Origin: Geobacillus sp. 46C-IIa
GTDB lineage: Bacteria; Bacillota; Bacilli; Bacillales; Anoxybacillaceae
Assembly: GCF_014679505.1 (NCBI RefSeq)
Contig: NZ_CP061474.1
Span: 3,152,001 to 3,168,000 of the forward strand
Direction: 5' to 3'
Length of the DNA stretch: 16,000 nucleotides
Part shown: positions 8,268 through 15,854 of the stretch, piece by piece
Layout of the letters: every line of letters starts with the position of its first letter
How positions within the stretch are numbered: the stretch's first letter is position 1
Notes under the pieces: model-generated
The model's database searches: none
What the model was told of the DNA's origin: nothing
What the model saw: only the letters and a program-made list of their open reading frames with translations
Program-made: the position numbers and the translations under genes

Positions 8268-9002
8268 TTGAAACGCCATTACTGGTATGTCATGATCACG
8301 TATATCGCCATGCAGCTGTCCGCCTTTATCGGTGTGCCGCTTCTGCGTGCTCTCGGCGTCGGCCAAGGGGCAGAAACCCGCTTGGAGGCGGCGCAGCTCG
8401 CTTCCGGGTATTGGGCGGTCATCAGCTTTCTGGCCGCCTTTGTCATCATTTTATGGCTGCTTCGCGGCGACCGCGATGAATGGGAGATGCGGCGATTGCC
8501 CCTCGCTTCGTCATGGATGTGGGCGATCTTTGGCGTCGTTTTGGCACTTGCCGCCCAAAGCATCGCCGCTAACATCGAATGGCGTCTGCTTGGCATCGAA
8601 CCAGGTTCGGAAAACACAAGGCAAATCATTAATATCATCCGTCTGACGCCGCTTTTAGTCATCGTCACTTCCGTCATCGGCCCGATTTTGGAAGAACTCA
8701 TTTTCCGCAAAATCATTTTCGGTTCGCTTTATAAAAAATACAACTTTTGGCTAGCTGCGCTCGTGAGCTCGCTTCTTTTTGCCGTCGTCCATATGGAGCT
8801 TGAGCATTTGCTTTTGTACACGGCGATGGGGCTGACATTCGCCTTTTTGTATGCGAAAACCGGCCGCATTTTCGTGCCGATTTTCGCCCATGTGGCGATG
8901 AATACGTTTGTTGTCGCCGTTCAACTTTTGTTGGCTGATGAGTTGGAAAACATGATGCGCCAAGCCGAGCTGCCGCTGGCGGTCTGGAGGTTTTGGCTAT
9001 GA
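8268..9002 (+). CDS. CPBP-family intramembrane metalloprotease (YdiL-like)
   Basis: 244 residues from a TTG start, with AAAGGGG about 9 nt upstream. Several membrane helices are visible (about 8-27, 49-65, 83-100, 127-140, 161-175, 181-195, 205-223). The three CPBP (CAAX protease/bacteriocin-processing, formerly Abi) motifs are complete: EELIFR (142-147), FAVVH (171-175) and HVAMN (208-212). They supply the Glu and His residues that bind the catalytic metal within the membrane. Family members process prenylated proteins in eukaryotes and bacteriocin or anti-sigma substrates in bacteria; the substrate here is unknown. It overlaps the following small gene by an ATGA. The position next to groES is the same as B. 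subtilis ydiL. Confidence 0.9.
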   Translation: MKRHYWYVMITYIAMQLSAFIGVPLLRALGVGQGAETRLEAAQLASGYWAVISFLAAFVIILWLLRGDRDEWEMRRLPLASSWMWAIFGVVLALAAQSIAANIEWRLLGIEPGSENTRQIINIIRLTPLLVIVTSVIGPILEELIFRKIIFGSLYKKYNFWLAALVSSLLFAVVHMELEHLLLYTAMGLTFAFLYAKTGRIFVPIFAHVAMNTFVVAVQLLLADELENMMRQAELPLAVWRFWL

Positions 9003-9178
9003 TGCGCCGCCCTCGGCTGTTTTCGCTGCCGTACTTCATCCTAGGTGTATTGTTTACGTATTTGGCGATCGAAAGCGCTCATGAAACGATTTGGAACGCC
9101 TCGACGATCGCCTTGGCGGCGCTCGCCGCTTTTGATTTTGGCACCGCCTTTCGCCTGTTGTTCACACCGAAACGATGA
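8999..9178 (+). CDS. Small membrane protein, YdiK-like (DUF4305-type)
   Basis: 59 residues starting MMRRPRLFSLPYFILG. Two hydrophobic helices (about 10-23 and 35-53) separated by a short loop. The ATG at 8999 overlaps the TGA of the protease gene and has GGAGG (about 8986-8990) 8 nt before it, which decides the start. Family function is unknown. Co-translation with the CPBP protease, also found in B. subtilis (ydiL and ydiK adjacent), suggests a shared role or a regulatory partner. Confidence 0.85.
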   Translation: MMRRPRLFSLPYFILGVLFTYLAIESAHETIWNASTIALAALAAFDFGTAFRLLFTPKR

Positions 9179-9205
9179 AACCCTCCCGTTGGGGGAGGGT
9201 TTTTT
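9178..9205 (+). terminator. Terminator of the ydiL-ydiK-like operon
   Basis: AAACCCTCCC (9178-9187), a 5-nt loop and GGGAGGGTTT (9193-9202), with T continuing to 9205. The hairpin begins at the last base of the stop codon of the small gene. Confidence 0.92.
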
Positions 9206-9248
9206 GTTTGCTGCCGCTCTAACCGCTCTGTCACCGCTGTCCGCGTCC

Positions 9249-10016
9249 TTACTCGCCGCTTTCTTGCTCCGCCGCTAATTGCGCCTTTCGGTAGCCAACT
9301 TTTGCAACCCAAATGCTCCCTTCATATAAAAGCGTGAGCGGAATCATGACGATCACCTGCGAGAGCATATCGGGCGGTGTAATGAACGCCGCCAAAATCA
9401 GCAGCGCCAAATACGCATATTTGCGGATGCGCACGAGAAACTGCGGCGTAATGATCCCTAAGCGGGTGAAAAACAGGACAACGATCGGCAACTGAAACAC
9501 GATGCCAAACGGCAGCACAAGCTGAAGCAAAAACTGAAAATATTCGTTAATGCCGATCATTTGTTGGATGCCAAGCCGATCGGCGAGCTCATTCATAAAC
9601 CGGACGACGAACGGAAACAAGACAAAGTAGGCAAAGCCTACACCCGCTAAAAAAAGGAAAACCGATGCCGGAATGTAGCTGAGCGTCACCCTCCGCTCTT
9701 TTTCATACAACCCCGGGCTGACAAACGCCCAAATTTGGTACAGCAATACCGGAGCAGACAGCACAGCGGCAATCACGAAGGCAAACTGAAAATATACTTT
9801 AATCGGATCAGTGAGGCGGAAGGCGTTCATTGTCAACTCTTTTGCCTCAGCGGTTTGTTGTAAATACACAATGACATCATCGACAAAAAAGAAACTGGCG
9901 ACGAGCGCCGCGGCAAAAAAGAAGAGCACAATGATCAGCCGCTTCCGCAGTTCGCCAAGATGTTCATACACCGACATTTCTTTGTCGTTCATCATTTCCC
10001 CATCCTGCCTTGTCAT
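9249..10016 (-). CDS. tatC: Twin-arginine translocase subunit TatC
   Basis: 255 residues with six membrane segments. TatC is the receptor that binds the RR signal peptide and with TatA moves folded proteins across the membrane. Seen: the cytosolic N-terminus ending SVYEHLGELRKRL (15-27) with the conserved Glu/Leu-Arg pattern; SPGLYEKERR (100-109) in the first periplasmic-loop/TM3 region; and FGIVFQLP (170-177). The ATG at 10016 overlaps the tatA stop (ATGA), favouring this start; an in-frame ATG eight codons later, after GGGGA, is an alternative. It is the last gene of the moaC-rex-tatA-tatC cluster. No strong U-tracted terminator is seen on its 3' side apart from the hairpin shared with the converging operon. 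Confidence 0.96.
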   Translation of the reverse strand: MTRQDGEMMNDKEMSVYEHLGELRKRLIIVLFFFAAALVASFFFVDDVIVYLQQTAEAKELTMNAFRLTDPIKVYFQFAFVIAAVLSAPVLLYQIWAFVSPGLYEKERRVTLSYIPASVFLFLAGVGFAYFVLFPFVVRFMNELADRLGIQQMIGINEYFQFLLQLVLPFGIVFQLPIVVLFFTRLGIITPQFLVRIRKYAYLALLILAAFITPPDMLSQVIVMIPLTLLYEGSIWVAKVGYRKAQLAAEQESGE

Positions 10017-10165
10017 CGGTCAGTTTTGTTTTCCTCATCATCGGCCAGCCCTTTCGTCGCGTCCTTAAACTCGCGCAACGACTGGCCGAACGACCGCCCT
10101 AACTCCGGCAATTTTTTCGTGCCAAACAGCAGCAAAATCACAAGGACAATCAAAATGTATTTCAC
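10013..10165 (-). CDS. tatA: Twin-arginine translocase subunit TatA, very short form
   Basis: 50 residues starting MKYILIVLVILLLFGTKKLPELG. Seen: a short membrane helix (about 3-14), the hallmark hinge FGTKKLPELGR, the amphipathic helix SFGQSLREFKDATKG and an acidic tail, ADDEENK. TatA oligomers form the variable part of the Tat translocon with TatC. The GTG start at 10165 is forced: an in-frame TAG lies two codons upstream, and AAAGGAG sits 10 nt before the GTG. The usual extracytoplasmic stub before the helix (a few residues with Gly and a polar residue) is missing. It starts 15 bp after rex, whose TAA is part of the ribosome binding site, and overlaps tatC. Confidence 0.93.
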   Translation of the reverse strand: MKYILIVLVILLLFGTKKLPELGRSFGQSLREFKDATKGLADDEENKTDR

Positions 10166-10180
10166 GCTCTATTCTCTCCT

Positions 10181-10822
10181 TTATGATGACGATGGATAGT
10201 TTTTCAAAAAATAGACAAGCGACTGCAATTCAATGGCCAAATCGATATGATGAACGCGGATATGGTTCGGCACGTTCAGCCGCGCCGGGGTGAAGTTTAA
10301 GATGCCTTTAATCCCCCGAGCGACAAGGCGGTCGGTCAGCGCTTGAGCGGCGGCGGCCGGCACGGTTAAAATGGCGACCGGAATATCGCCGCGAAGCCGC
10401 TCCTCGAGTTCATCGAGATGATAAACCGGCACCCCGCCGACCGTCGTCCCCACTTTCCGCTCATCCACATCAAACGCCATCACGATTTTTGTATTGTTGT
10501 TTTTTGAAAAATTATAGTTTAAAAAGGCGGTTCCTAAATTCCCCACACCGAACAAAGCGACTTCCGTCACTTCATCCTCTTCAAGCGTCTGGCGGAAAAA
10601 CGACAACAAATAATTGACATTATACCCGTACCCTTTTTTGCCGAGCGCGCCAAAATACGAGAAATCGCGGCGGATCGTCGCCGGGTCGACTTTGACCGCC
10701 TCGCTCAGTTCGGCTGAGGATACACGCTGTTTTCCCGACGCATGTAAGTTCTTTAAAAACCGGTAGTACAGCGGCAGCCGTTTCGCGGTTGCCTGCGGAA
10801 TTTTCGGTTGGTCGTTGCTCAT
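10181..10822 (-). CDS. rex: Redox-sensing transcriptional repressor Rex
   Basis: 213 residues, the usual length. Seen: an N-terminal winged helix, [16 protein letters not shown] to [13 protein letters not shown] (about 8-58), and a Rossmann domain starting [13 protein letters not shown] with GxGxxG at 92-97. The C-terminal domain-swap helix is [17 protein letters not shown]. Rex homodimers bind DNA at low NADH/NAD+ and leave when NADH rises, de-repressing fermentation and alternative respiration genes. The start ATG at 10822 has GGGGG about 8 nt upstream. The gene lies 15 bp after moaC. No clear Rex palindrome (TTGTGAA-N-TTCACAA type) was found in the window, so its targets are elsewhere. Confidence 0.97.
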   Translation of the reverse strand: MSNDQPKIPQATAKRLPLYYRFLKNLHASGKQRVSSAELSEAVKVDPATIRRDFSYFGALGKKGYGYNVNYLLSFFRQTLEEDEVTEVALFGVGNLGTAFLNYNFSKNNNTKIVMAFDVDERKVGTTVGGVPVYHLDELEERLRGDIPVAILTVPAAAAQALTDRLVARGIKGILNFTPARLNVPNHIRVHHIDLAIELQSLVYFLKNYPSSS

Positions 10823-10837
10823 AGTTTCATCCCCCAG

Positions 10838-11326
10838 CTAATCGGTTTTCCGTCGATAATGGCTGGACTTCCCGCCCGTTTTCTCGACCAAATACGTCGG
10901 ACCGATGATCATCCCTTTATCGAGTGCTTTGCACATGTCATACACCGTCAACGCGCATACCGAGGCGGCCGTCAGCGCTTCCATTTCCACCCCTGTGCTC
11001 CCTTTCGTTTTCACTGTTGCGGTGATGACAAGTTTATATACATCCGCTTCGTTTTCCCAAGAAAATGCGATATCAACGCTTTTTAACATGAGCGGGTGGC
11101 ACATCGGAATCAGATCAGCCGTTTTTTTTGCCGCCATCACCCCGGCCACTTGGGCTACAGCCAACACGTCCCCTTTCCCGATGGCGTGGTTCGTCATTTT
11201 TTCATAAATCTCTTCACTGACGGTGACACTCGTTTTCGCCACTGCCACTCGTACCGTATCTTCCTTGTTCGTAATATCGACCATTTTCGCGCGTCCTTGT
11301 TCATTGAAATGAGTAAACGACGACAA
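10838..11326 (-). CDS. moaC: Cyclic pyranopterin monophosphate synthase MoaC
   Basis: 162 residues from a TTG start at 11326, giving the family-typical [21 protein letters not shown] five codons upstream lies inside the ribosome binding site GGAGGAGA (11332-11339) and is rejected as the start. MoaC converts the MoaA product (3',8-cyclo-7,8-dihydro-GTP) to cyclic pyranopterin phosphate in molybdenum-cofactor synthesis. Seen: MCHPL (75-79), [13 protein letters not shown] (108-120) and MCKALDKGM (131-139) with the active-site Asp and Lys. It is the first gene of the moaC-rex-tatA-tatC cluster, the same order as B. subtilis. No other moa genes are in view. Confidence 0.96.
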   Translation of the reverse strand: MSSFTHFNEQGRAKMVDITNKEDTVRVAVAKTSVTVSEEIYEKMTNHAIGKGDVLAVAQVAGVMAAKKTADLIPMCHPLMLKSVDIAFSWENEADVYKLVITATVKTKGSTGVEMEALTAASVCALTVYDMCKALDKGMIIGPTYLVEKTGGKSSHYRRKTD

Positions 11327-11347
11327 GATAATCTCCTCCACTTATAC

Positions 11348-11376
11348 ACTATACACGATTTTTCATCATCTGTCTT
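11348..11376 (-). promoter_or_regulatory. Putative promoter of the moaC-rex-tatA-tatC cluster
   Basis: On the minus strand, -10 TATAGT (11348-11353) and -35 AAGACA (11371-11376) with a 17-nt spacer. The leader before the moaC TTG would be about 15 nt. The -35 half shares a base with the oppositely facing promoter of the ABC-F gene, so the two may compete for polymerase. Confidence 0.55.
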
Positions 11377-11404
11377 TGACCGTTTTGGCGACATACGTTA
11401 AACT
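11376..11404 (+). promoter_or_regulatory. Putative promoter of the ABC-F gene
   Basis: -35 TTGACC (11376-11381), a 17-nt spacer and -10 TAAACT (11399-11404). The start codon follows 20 bp later, with GAGGTG just ahead of it. Confidence 0.6.
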
Positions 11405-11424
11405 ATTCCGAGAGGTGAAACGAC

Positions 11425-13356
11425 ATGATCATTTTGCAAGTGCACCAACTCACGAAATATTTTGGCGCTGACCTTATTTTATCGAATATAAAACTAGAAA
11501 TACAGTCCCGCGACCGAGTTGCCCTCGTCGGCCGCAACGGCGCAGGAAAATCGACATTGTTAAAAATCATCGCCGGAGAACTTTCTTACGACAGCGGCGA
11601 AATCATCAAACCGAGCCATATCAAAATGGGCTATTTGGCGCAAAACAGCGGGCTTGACTCATCACGCTCCATTTGGGACGAGATGCTTGAGGTGTTTGCA
11701 CCGCTTCGCGCTATCGAAAAGCAGCTGTCCGAACTCGGCTCCCAGCTTGGCGACCCGGATGTGCTCGCTGACCCCGCCCGCTACGAAAAAACGCTCAAAG
11801 CATATGACGAACTGCAAGAACAGTATAAAGAACAGGGCGGCTATCAATACGAAGCCGACATCCGTTCCGTCTTGCACGGGCTGCAGTTTTCTTCGTACGA
11901 TTATAAAACAACGCCCGTCTCTTCGTTAAGCGGCGGGCAGCGGACACGTCTTGCTCTCGGAAAACTTCTATTGTCCAAGCCGGATTTGTTGATTTTGGAC
12001 GAGCCGACCAACCATTTGGACCTTGAAACGCTCTCTTGGCTGGAGCAATATTTGCAGGCATATCCCGGCGCTGTCTTGCTCGTTTCCCATGATCGCTATT
12101 TTTTGGATAAGGTTGTCACCGAAGTATACGAGCTGTCCAACACGAAGCTTAAACGGTATACCGGCAACTACAGCCGTTATTTGGAGCAGCGGGCCGAGCA
12201 GTATGAACAAGAGTTAAAGCGATATGAGAAACAGCAGGAAGAAATCGCCCGGCTGCAAGACTTTATCCAGCGCAACATCGCCCGCGCCTCGACGACCAAA
12301 CGGGCGCAAAGCCGCCGAAAACAACTCGAAAAAATGGAGCGGCTCGAACGACCCGTTGGCGATGAAAAATCAGCTTCCTTTTCCTTTACCATTGAACGGC
12401 CGAGCGGTCATGAAGTGCTCACCGCTGAAGAACTGGCCGTTGGCTACGGCGAAGGGGCACCCGTCATCCGTCAAATCAGTTTTCGCATCACGCGAGGAGA
12501 AAGCGTCGCCTTAGTCGGACCGAACGGCATCGGCAAATCAACATTGCTAAAGGCGGTCGCTCGGCGGCTTCCTGTCCAAGAGGGAAAGCTTCGCTACGGC
12601 TCAAACGTCCAAATCGGCTATTATGATCAAAATCAGGCCGATTTGTCATCAAATAAACGAGTGCTTGATGAACTGTGGGACGCCTACCCGGATAAAACCG
12701 AGAAGGAAATCCGCACTGTGCTCGGCAACTTCTTATTTTCCGGCGATGACGTCTTAAAACCGGTCTCGGCGTTAAGCGGCGGGGAAAAAGCGCGCCTGGC
12801 GCTCGCCAAACTGATGCTGCAAAAGGCGAATGTTCTTATTCTGGACGAGCCGACCAACCATTTGGATCTCGACAGCAAACAGGTGCTTGAGCAAGCGCTC
12901 ATCGATTATCCGGGCACCATTTTGTTCGTCTCCCACGACCGCTATTTCATTAACCGGATTGCGACGAAGCTGTTTGAGCTATCAAGCGACGGCCTCACGG
13001 AATATTTAGGCGACTACGATTACTACATCACCAAAAAAGCAGAAATGTGCGAACTCGAGCGTCTCGACGCCCGCTTGGACAAAACGCCGAATGGCACTGA
13101 ATCGGCCAAATCCGCTTATGAACAAGAAAAAGAAGAGAAAAAACGGCAGCGCCAACGCCAGCGACGCTTAGATGAAATCGAGGCTGAGATCGAAACGCTT
13201 GAGGCGCAAATTGCCGAAGTAGAAAAACAGTTATGCGATCCGTCCGTTTATGGCGATTATGAGACCGTGCAACGATTGTCGCAAGAAAATGAGCATCGAA
13301 AACAGCAAGTCGAAAAGTTATTGGCTGAATGGGAACAGCTTTACACTTCACTGTAA
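11425..13356 (+). CDS. ABC-F ATPase, YdiF-like (ribosome-associated)
   Basis: 643 residues with two ABC domains and no membrane domain, the ABC-F plan. First domain: Walker A GRNGAGKST (36-44), LSGGQ (168-172), Walker B LLILDEPTNHLD (188-199). Second: GPNGIGKST (365-373), LSGGE (450-454), LILDEPTNHLD (471-481). Between them lies the charged helical linker (about 240-310, TKRAQSRRKQLEKMERLERP), which in this class reaches towards the ribosomal P site. The C-terminal 90 residues form a coiled coil (about 555-643). ABC-F proteins act on stalled or initiating ribosomes; some give antibiotic resistance, but position and length point to the housekeeping YdiF type. It has its own promoter and terminator and is divergent from moaC. 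Confidence 0.95.
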   Translation: MIILQVHQLTKYFGADLILSNIKLEIQSRDRVALVGRNGAGKSTLLKIIAGELSYDSGEIIKPSHIKMGYLAQNSGLDSSRSIWDEMLEVFAPLRAIEKQLSELGSQLGDPDVLADPARYEKTLKAYDELQEQYKEQGGYQYEADIRSVLHGLQFSSYDYKTTPVSSLSGGQRTRLALGKLLLSKPDLLILDEPTNHLDLETLSWLEQYLQAYPGAVLLVSHDRYFLDKVVTEVYELSNTKLKRYTGNYSRYLEQRAEQYEQELKRYEKQQEEIARLQDFIQRNIARASTTKRAQSRRKQLEKMERLERPVGDEKSASFSFTIERPSGHEVLTAEELAVGYGEGAPVIRQISFRITRGESVALVGPNGIGKSTLLKAVARRLPVQEGKLRYGSNVQIGYYDQNQADLSSNKRVLDELWDAYPDKTEKEIRTVLGNFLFSGDDVLKPVSALSGGEKARLALAKLMLQKANVLILDEPTNHLDLDSKQVLEQALIDYPGTILFVSHDRYFINRIATKLFELSSDGLTEYLGDYDYYITKKAEMCELERLDARLDKTPNGTESAKSAYEQEKEEKKRQRQRQRRLDEIEAEIETLEAQIAEVEKQLCDPSVYGDYETVQRLSQENEHRKQQVEKLLAEWEQLYTSL

Positions 13357-13359
13357 CCG

Positions 13360-13391
13360 ATCGCCCGCCCGTTATTTTGGCGGGCGATTTT
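13360..13391 (+). terminator. Terminator of the ABC-F gene
   Basis: ATCGCCCGCC (13360-13369), a 9-nt loop and GGCGGGCGAT (13379-13388) make a perfect 10-bp GC stem, followed by TTT. The hairpin starts 3 nt after the stop codon. Confidence 0.9.
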
Positions 13392-13402
13392 AGTTAGTCA
13401 CA

Positions 13403-13584
13403 TTATCCACAAAACAATCCACAATTCCACCTATGAAATATAAGTTATTCACTAACTTTTCCACATTATCCACAAACGAAACTTTTCTTTTGTGCTAAAA
13501 CCGTTGTGTATTGTTTTCCTTATATTTATGGTGTTTTCTTGCCTTTTCCACATTGTCCACAACTTGTGGATAAAAATATACACA
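13403..13584. promoter_or_regulatory. DnaA-box cluster in the gap between the ABC-F gene and tsaD
   Basis: Three perfect TTATCCACA boxes lie at 13403-13411 (+), 13466-13474 (+) and 13565-13573 (-). One-mismatch boxes are TTATTCACT (13445-13453), TTTTCCACA (13457-13465), TTTTCCACA (13544-13552), TTGTCCACA (13553-13561) and ATATACACA (13576-13584). Two pairs are exact head-to-tail tandems: 13457/13466 and 13544/13553. A two-mismatch site (CAATCCACA) lies at 13415-13423. This density cannot be expected by chance in 182 bp. The gap between converging genes needs no promoters, so a role in binding the initiator DnaA is the best explanation. There is no dnaA or dnaN here and no obvious unwinding element, so this is more likely a titration or regulatory site than an origin. 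Confidence 0.85.
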
Positions 13585-13625
13585 GCTCCTTTTCACTTAA
13601 CTCAGCCAAAGCTTGTCCCTGCAAA

Positions 13626-13659
13626 CAAAAAAGGGGTTGCTCTCCTGCCGCAAGCAACC
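13626..13659 (-). terminator. Terminator of the tsaE-tsaB-rimI-tsaD operon
   Basis: On the minus strand, GGTTGCT (13653-13659) pairs with AGCAACC (13635-13641) over an 11-nt loop, followed by CC and TTTTTT (13627-13632). It lies about 30 bp after the tsaD stop. Confidence 0.8.
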
Positions 13660-13691
13660 ACCCTTCCTTCCCCTTTTGTTTCCTTTTTCAA

Positions 13692-14705
13692 TTAAATGAG
13701 CGGCAAGCTCGGATTGGCGTTGAGGGCCAAATCAGATCGTTTGCCTTGCCAATACAACACCGTTCCTGCCGCAGCGATCATCGCTGCGTTGTCGGTGCAT
13801 AACGACAACGGCGGAATGACGAGCTCTACATTCGGAAGCCCCTCCATGTTGTCTTGCAGCGCGGACCGCAGCCCGCGGTTGGCCGCCACCCCGCCGGCCA
13901 GCAGCACTTGCCGGACACGGTACTGTTTCGCCGCCTGCACCGTTTTGGTCACCAGCACATCGACGACGCTCTCTTGAAAGCTCGCAGCCATCTGTTTCGG
14001 GTCAATCTCCTCGCCGCGCTGTTTTGCGTTATGAAGCGTATTGAGCACCGCCGATTTTAAGCCGCTGAAGCTAAAATCATACGATCCTTCCTCAAGCCAC
14101 GCCCGCGGCAAATCGATTACTGGTTCTCCTTCATGGGCTAACCGGTCGATATGCGGTCCCCCTGGGTAAGGGAGGCCCAAAGCCCGCGCTACCTTATCAT
14201 ACGCCTCACCGGCGGCATCATCGCGCGTTTCGCCAATCACCGTAAACTTTCCGTGTCCTTCCATGTAGATCAGCTCCGTATGCCCACCGGAAACGACAAG
14301 CGCTAATAGCGGAAACTTCATCTCAGCCACTAGCTGATTGGCGTAAATATGTCCAGCAATGTGATGCACTCCGACAAGCGGCAGTCCGTGGGCAAACGCC
14401 AACGCTTTCGCCGCATTCACACCGACAAGGAGCGCCCCGACAAGACCCGGCCCCGCCGTCACGGCCACGGCATCAAGGTCAGAAAACGATACCCCAGCTT
14501 GCCGCATCGCTTCCTCGATCACAAGCGTAATTTGCTCGACATGATGGCGCGAGGCGATCTCCGGCACGACGCCGCCAAACCGCCGATGGCTTTCCATTTG
14601 CGAGGCGACAACATTCGATACAATGTCTTTCCCATTTTTCACAACGGCCGCTGCCGTTTCATCGCAGCTCGTTTCAATGCCTAATACGTATACATCCTCA
14701 TTCAT
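13692..14705 (-). CDS. tsaD: tRNA N6-threonylcarbamoyladenosine transferase TsaD
   Basis: 337 residues from the ATG at 14705, which overlaps the rimI stop (ATGA); a GTG five codons upstream lies inside rimI and is less likely. TsaD transfers the threonylcarbamoyl group to A37 of ANN-decoding tRNAs, working with TsaB and TsaE. Seen: [14 protein letters not shown] at the start, the metal-binding HHIAGH (His115 and His119), VSGGHTEL (138-145) and LCTDNAAM (302-309) with Asp305 as the third metal ligand. This is the ASKHA fold. It was formerly named gcp or ydiE. It is the last gene of the operon, ending before a terminator that borders the DnaA-box cluster. Confidence 0.97.
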   Translation of the reverse strand: MNEDVYVLGIETSCDETAAAVVKNGKDIVSNVVASQMESHRRFGGVVPEIASRHHVEQITLVIEEAMRQAGVSFSDLDAVAVTAGPGLVGALLVGVNAAKALAFAHGLPLVGVHHIAGHIYANQLVAEMKFPLLALVVSGGHTELIYMEGHGKFTVIGETRDDAAGEAYDKVARALGLPYPGGPHIDRLAHEGEPVIDLPRAWLEEGSYDFSFSGLKSAVLNTLHNAKQRGEEIDPKQMAASFQESVVDVLVTKTVQAAKQYRVRQVLLAGGVAANRGLRSALQDNMEGLPNVELVIPPLSLCTDNAAMIAAAGTVLYWQGKRSDLALNANPSLPLI

Positions 14706-15154
14706 ATCAGCTTCACCCACATTACTAGCGCGTCTTCAAAATTATCAGGATAATACCGTTTGCGAATGCCGCCGTTGCGAAACCCGAGCTTGCGGTACAG
14801 CGATTGGGCAACATGGTTGGACACGCGTACCTCAAGCGTCATTGTCAACGCTCCATGCTGTTTGGCGATATCCATGAGACGACGCATGAGCGCTTCGCCA
14901 AGTTTTTGCCCGCGAAATTGGGGCAACACGGCTACGTTTGTCACATGCGCTTCGTCGATGACAAGCCACATTCCGCCATATCCGATAATCCGCCCGCGGT
15001 GTACCATAACGATATATTTGGCATAACGGTTGTACATCAGCTCGTTGTAGAACGACTCGCGGCTCCACGGCGCGGTGAACGATGCCTGTTCCACTTGTAC
15101 GACCTCGTCAATGTCATGGATGGTCATTGGCCGAAATTGTACATCGATCCCCAT
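14702..15154 (-). CDS. rimI: Ribosomal protein bS18-alanine N-acetyltransferase RimI-like (YdiD-like)
   Basis: 150 residues from the ATG at 15154. The start was chosen because GGGGAAGGAAACG precedes it and the longer in-frame version adds only a basic run lying inside tsaB. GNAT fold: the acetyl-CoA loop is [12 protein letters not shown] (79-90), and [19 protein letters not shown] (107-125) is the beta5-alpha4 signature of RimI. It acetylates protein N-termini, classically S18, though members of this subgroup may have other targets. It overlaps tsaB by 41 bp and tsaD by 4 bp. Confidence 0.92.
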   Translation of the reverse strand: MGIDVQFRPMTIHDIDEVVQVEQASFTAPWSRESFYNELMYNRYAKYIVMVHRGRIIGYGGMWLVIDEAHVTNVAVLPQFRGQKLGEALMRRLMDIAKQHGALTMTLEVRVSNHVAQSLYRKLGFRNGGIRKRYYPDNFEDALVMWVKLI

Positions 15155-15854
15155 CGTTTCCTTCCCCTTTTTGTTTCGCGAGCCATTTCGCTTCCGCTTC
15201 CGCAAGGCGGATATAATTTGGCACAAACGTATGAGCGTTCTCGCGTTCTTTTTCTTTTCCGAGCATCACCAGCTCGCTCGGGCGCGGCAACGCCAGCGAT
15301 GGTGGGGCAACGTGAACCCGCTCGCCTAAATGGTTTCGAAACAATTCACTATATAACGGCGCATCCGCACCAACGAACAATACATCCTCTCCCCGCCCAC
15401 TTAACTGCCGAGCCCACTCACTCGCCGCCACAATCCGGTCCGCCTCAAGGCAACGGAGCACGCCGCCCTCATACCGGTAAAGCCCGGTATAAATTTGTCC
15501 GCGCCGCGCGTCAAACAACGGAACAATCACCCCAGGAAAATAACGGCCATTAGCGGCGAGCACTTCGAGGCTTGAAACACCAGCAATCGGGATGCCTAGC
15601 GACCAAGCAAGCGTTTTCGCGATTGTTACCCCGATCCGCACCCCGGTATATGACCCCGGCCCTTTCGCGACAACGATCAAATCGAGCTCGCCCGGGGCAA
15701 CCTTACACCGCCGAAGCAGCGATTCAATGGCCGGCATCGCTTGGGACGAGTGATCTTTTTTCACATTCGTGATCAGTTCTCCTTTGATGATATCCCCATC
15801 CGCTAAGGCGATGCCCAGCGGCATATTCGATGTATCAATCCCCAGTATTTTCAT
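15114..15854 (-). CDS. tsaB: t6A biosynthesis protein TsaB
   Basis: 246 residues, ASKHA fold. Seen: MKILGIDTSNMPLGIAL at the start and KGPGSYTGVRIGVTIAKTLA (64-83), the most conserved TsaB segment. It lacks the metal-binding HxxxH of its paralogue TsaD, as expected for a non-catalytic scaffold that binds TsaD and TsaE. The ATG at 15854 overlaps the tsaE stop (ATGA); AAGGAG lies about 11 nt upstream, a little far. Its 3' end overlaps rimI by 41 bp. The tail past residue 230 ([11 protein letters not shown]...) is hydrophilic and probably disordered. Confidence 0.96.
   Translation of the reverse strand: MKILGIDTSNMPLGIALADGDIIKGELITNVKKDHSSQAMPAIESLLRRCKVAPGELDLIVVAKGPGSYTGVRIGVTIAKTLAWSLGIPIAGVSSLEVLAANGRYFPGVIVPLFDARRGQIYTGLYRYEGGVLRCLEADRIVAASEWARQLSGRGEDVLFVGADAPLYSELFRNHLGERVHVAPPSLALPRPSELVMLGKEKERENAHTFVPNYIRLAEAEAKWLAKQKGEGNDGDRCTISANDHP

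Noticed and set aside
13403..13584. A replication origin
   Set aside because: DnaA boxes are present, but there is no dnaA, dnaN or other replication gene nearby and no clear AT-rich unwinding repeat. A titration or regulatory cluster is more economical.
14804..15553. A 249-codon plus-strand frame opposite rimI and tsaB
   Set aside because: Antisense to two well-supported genes, low-complexity His/Pro/Arg-rich product, no start signal.
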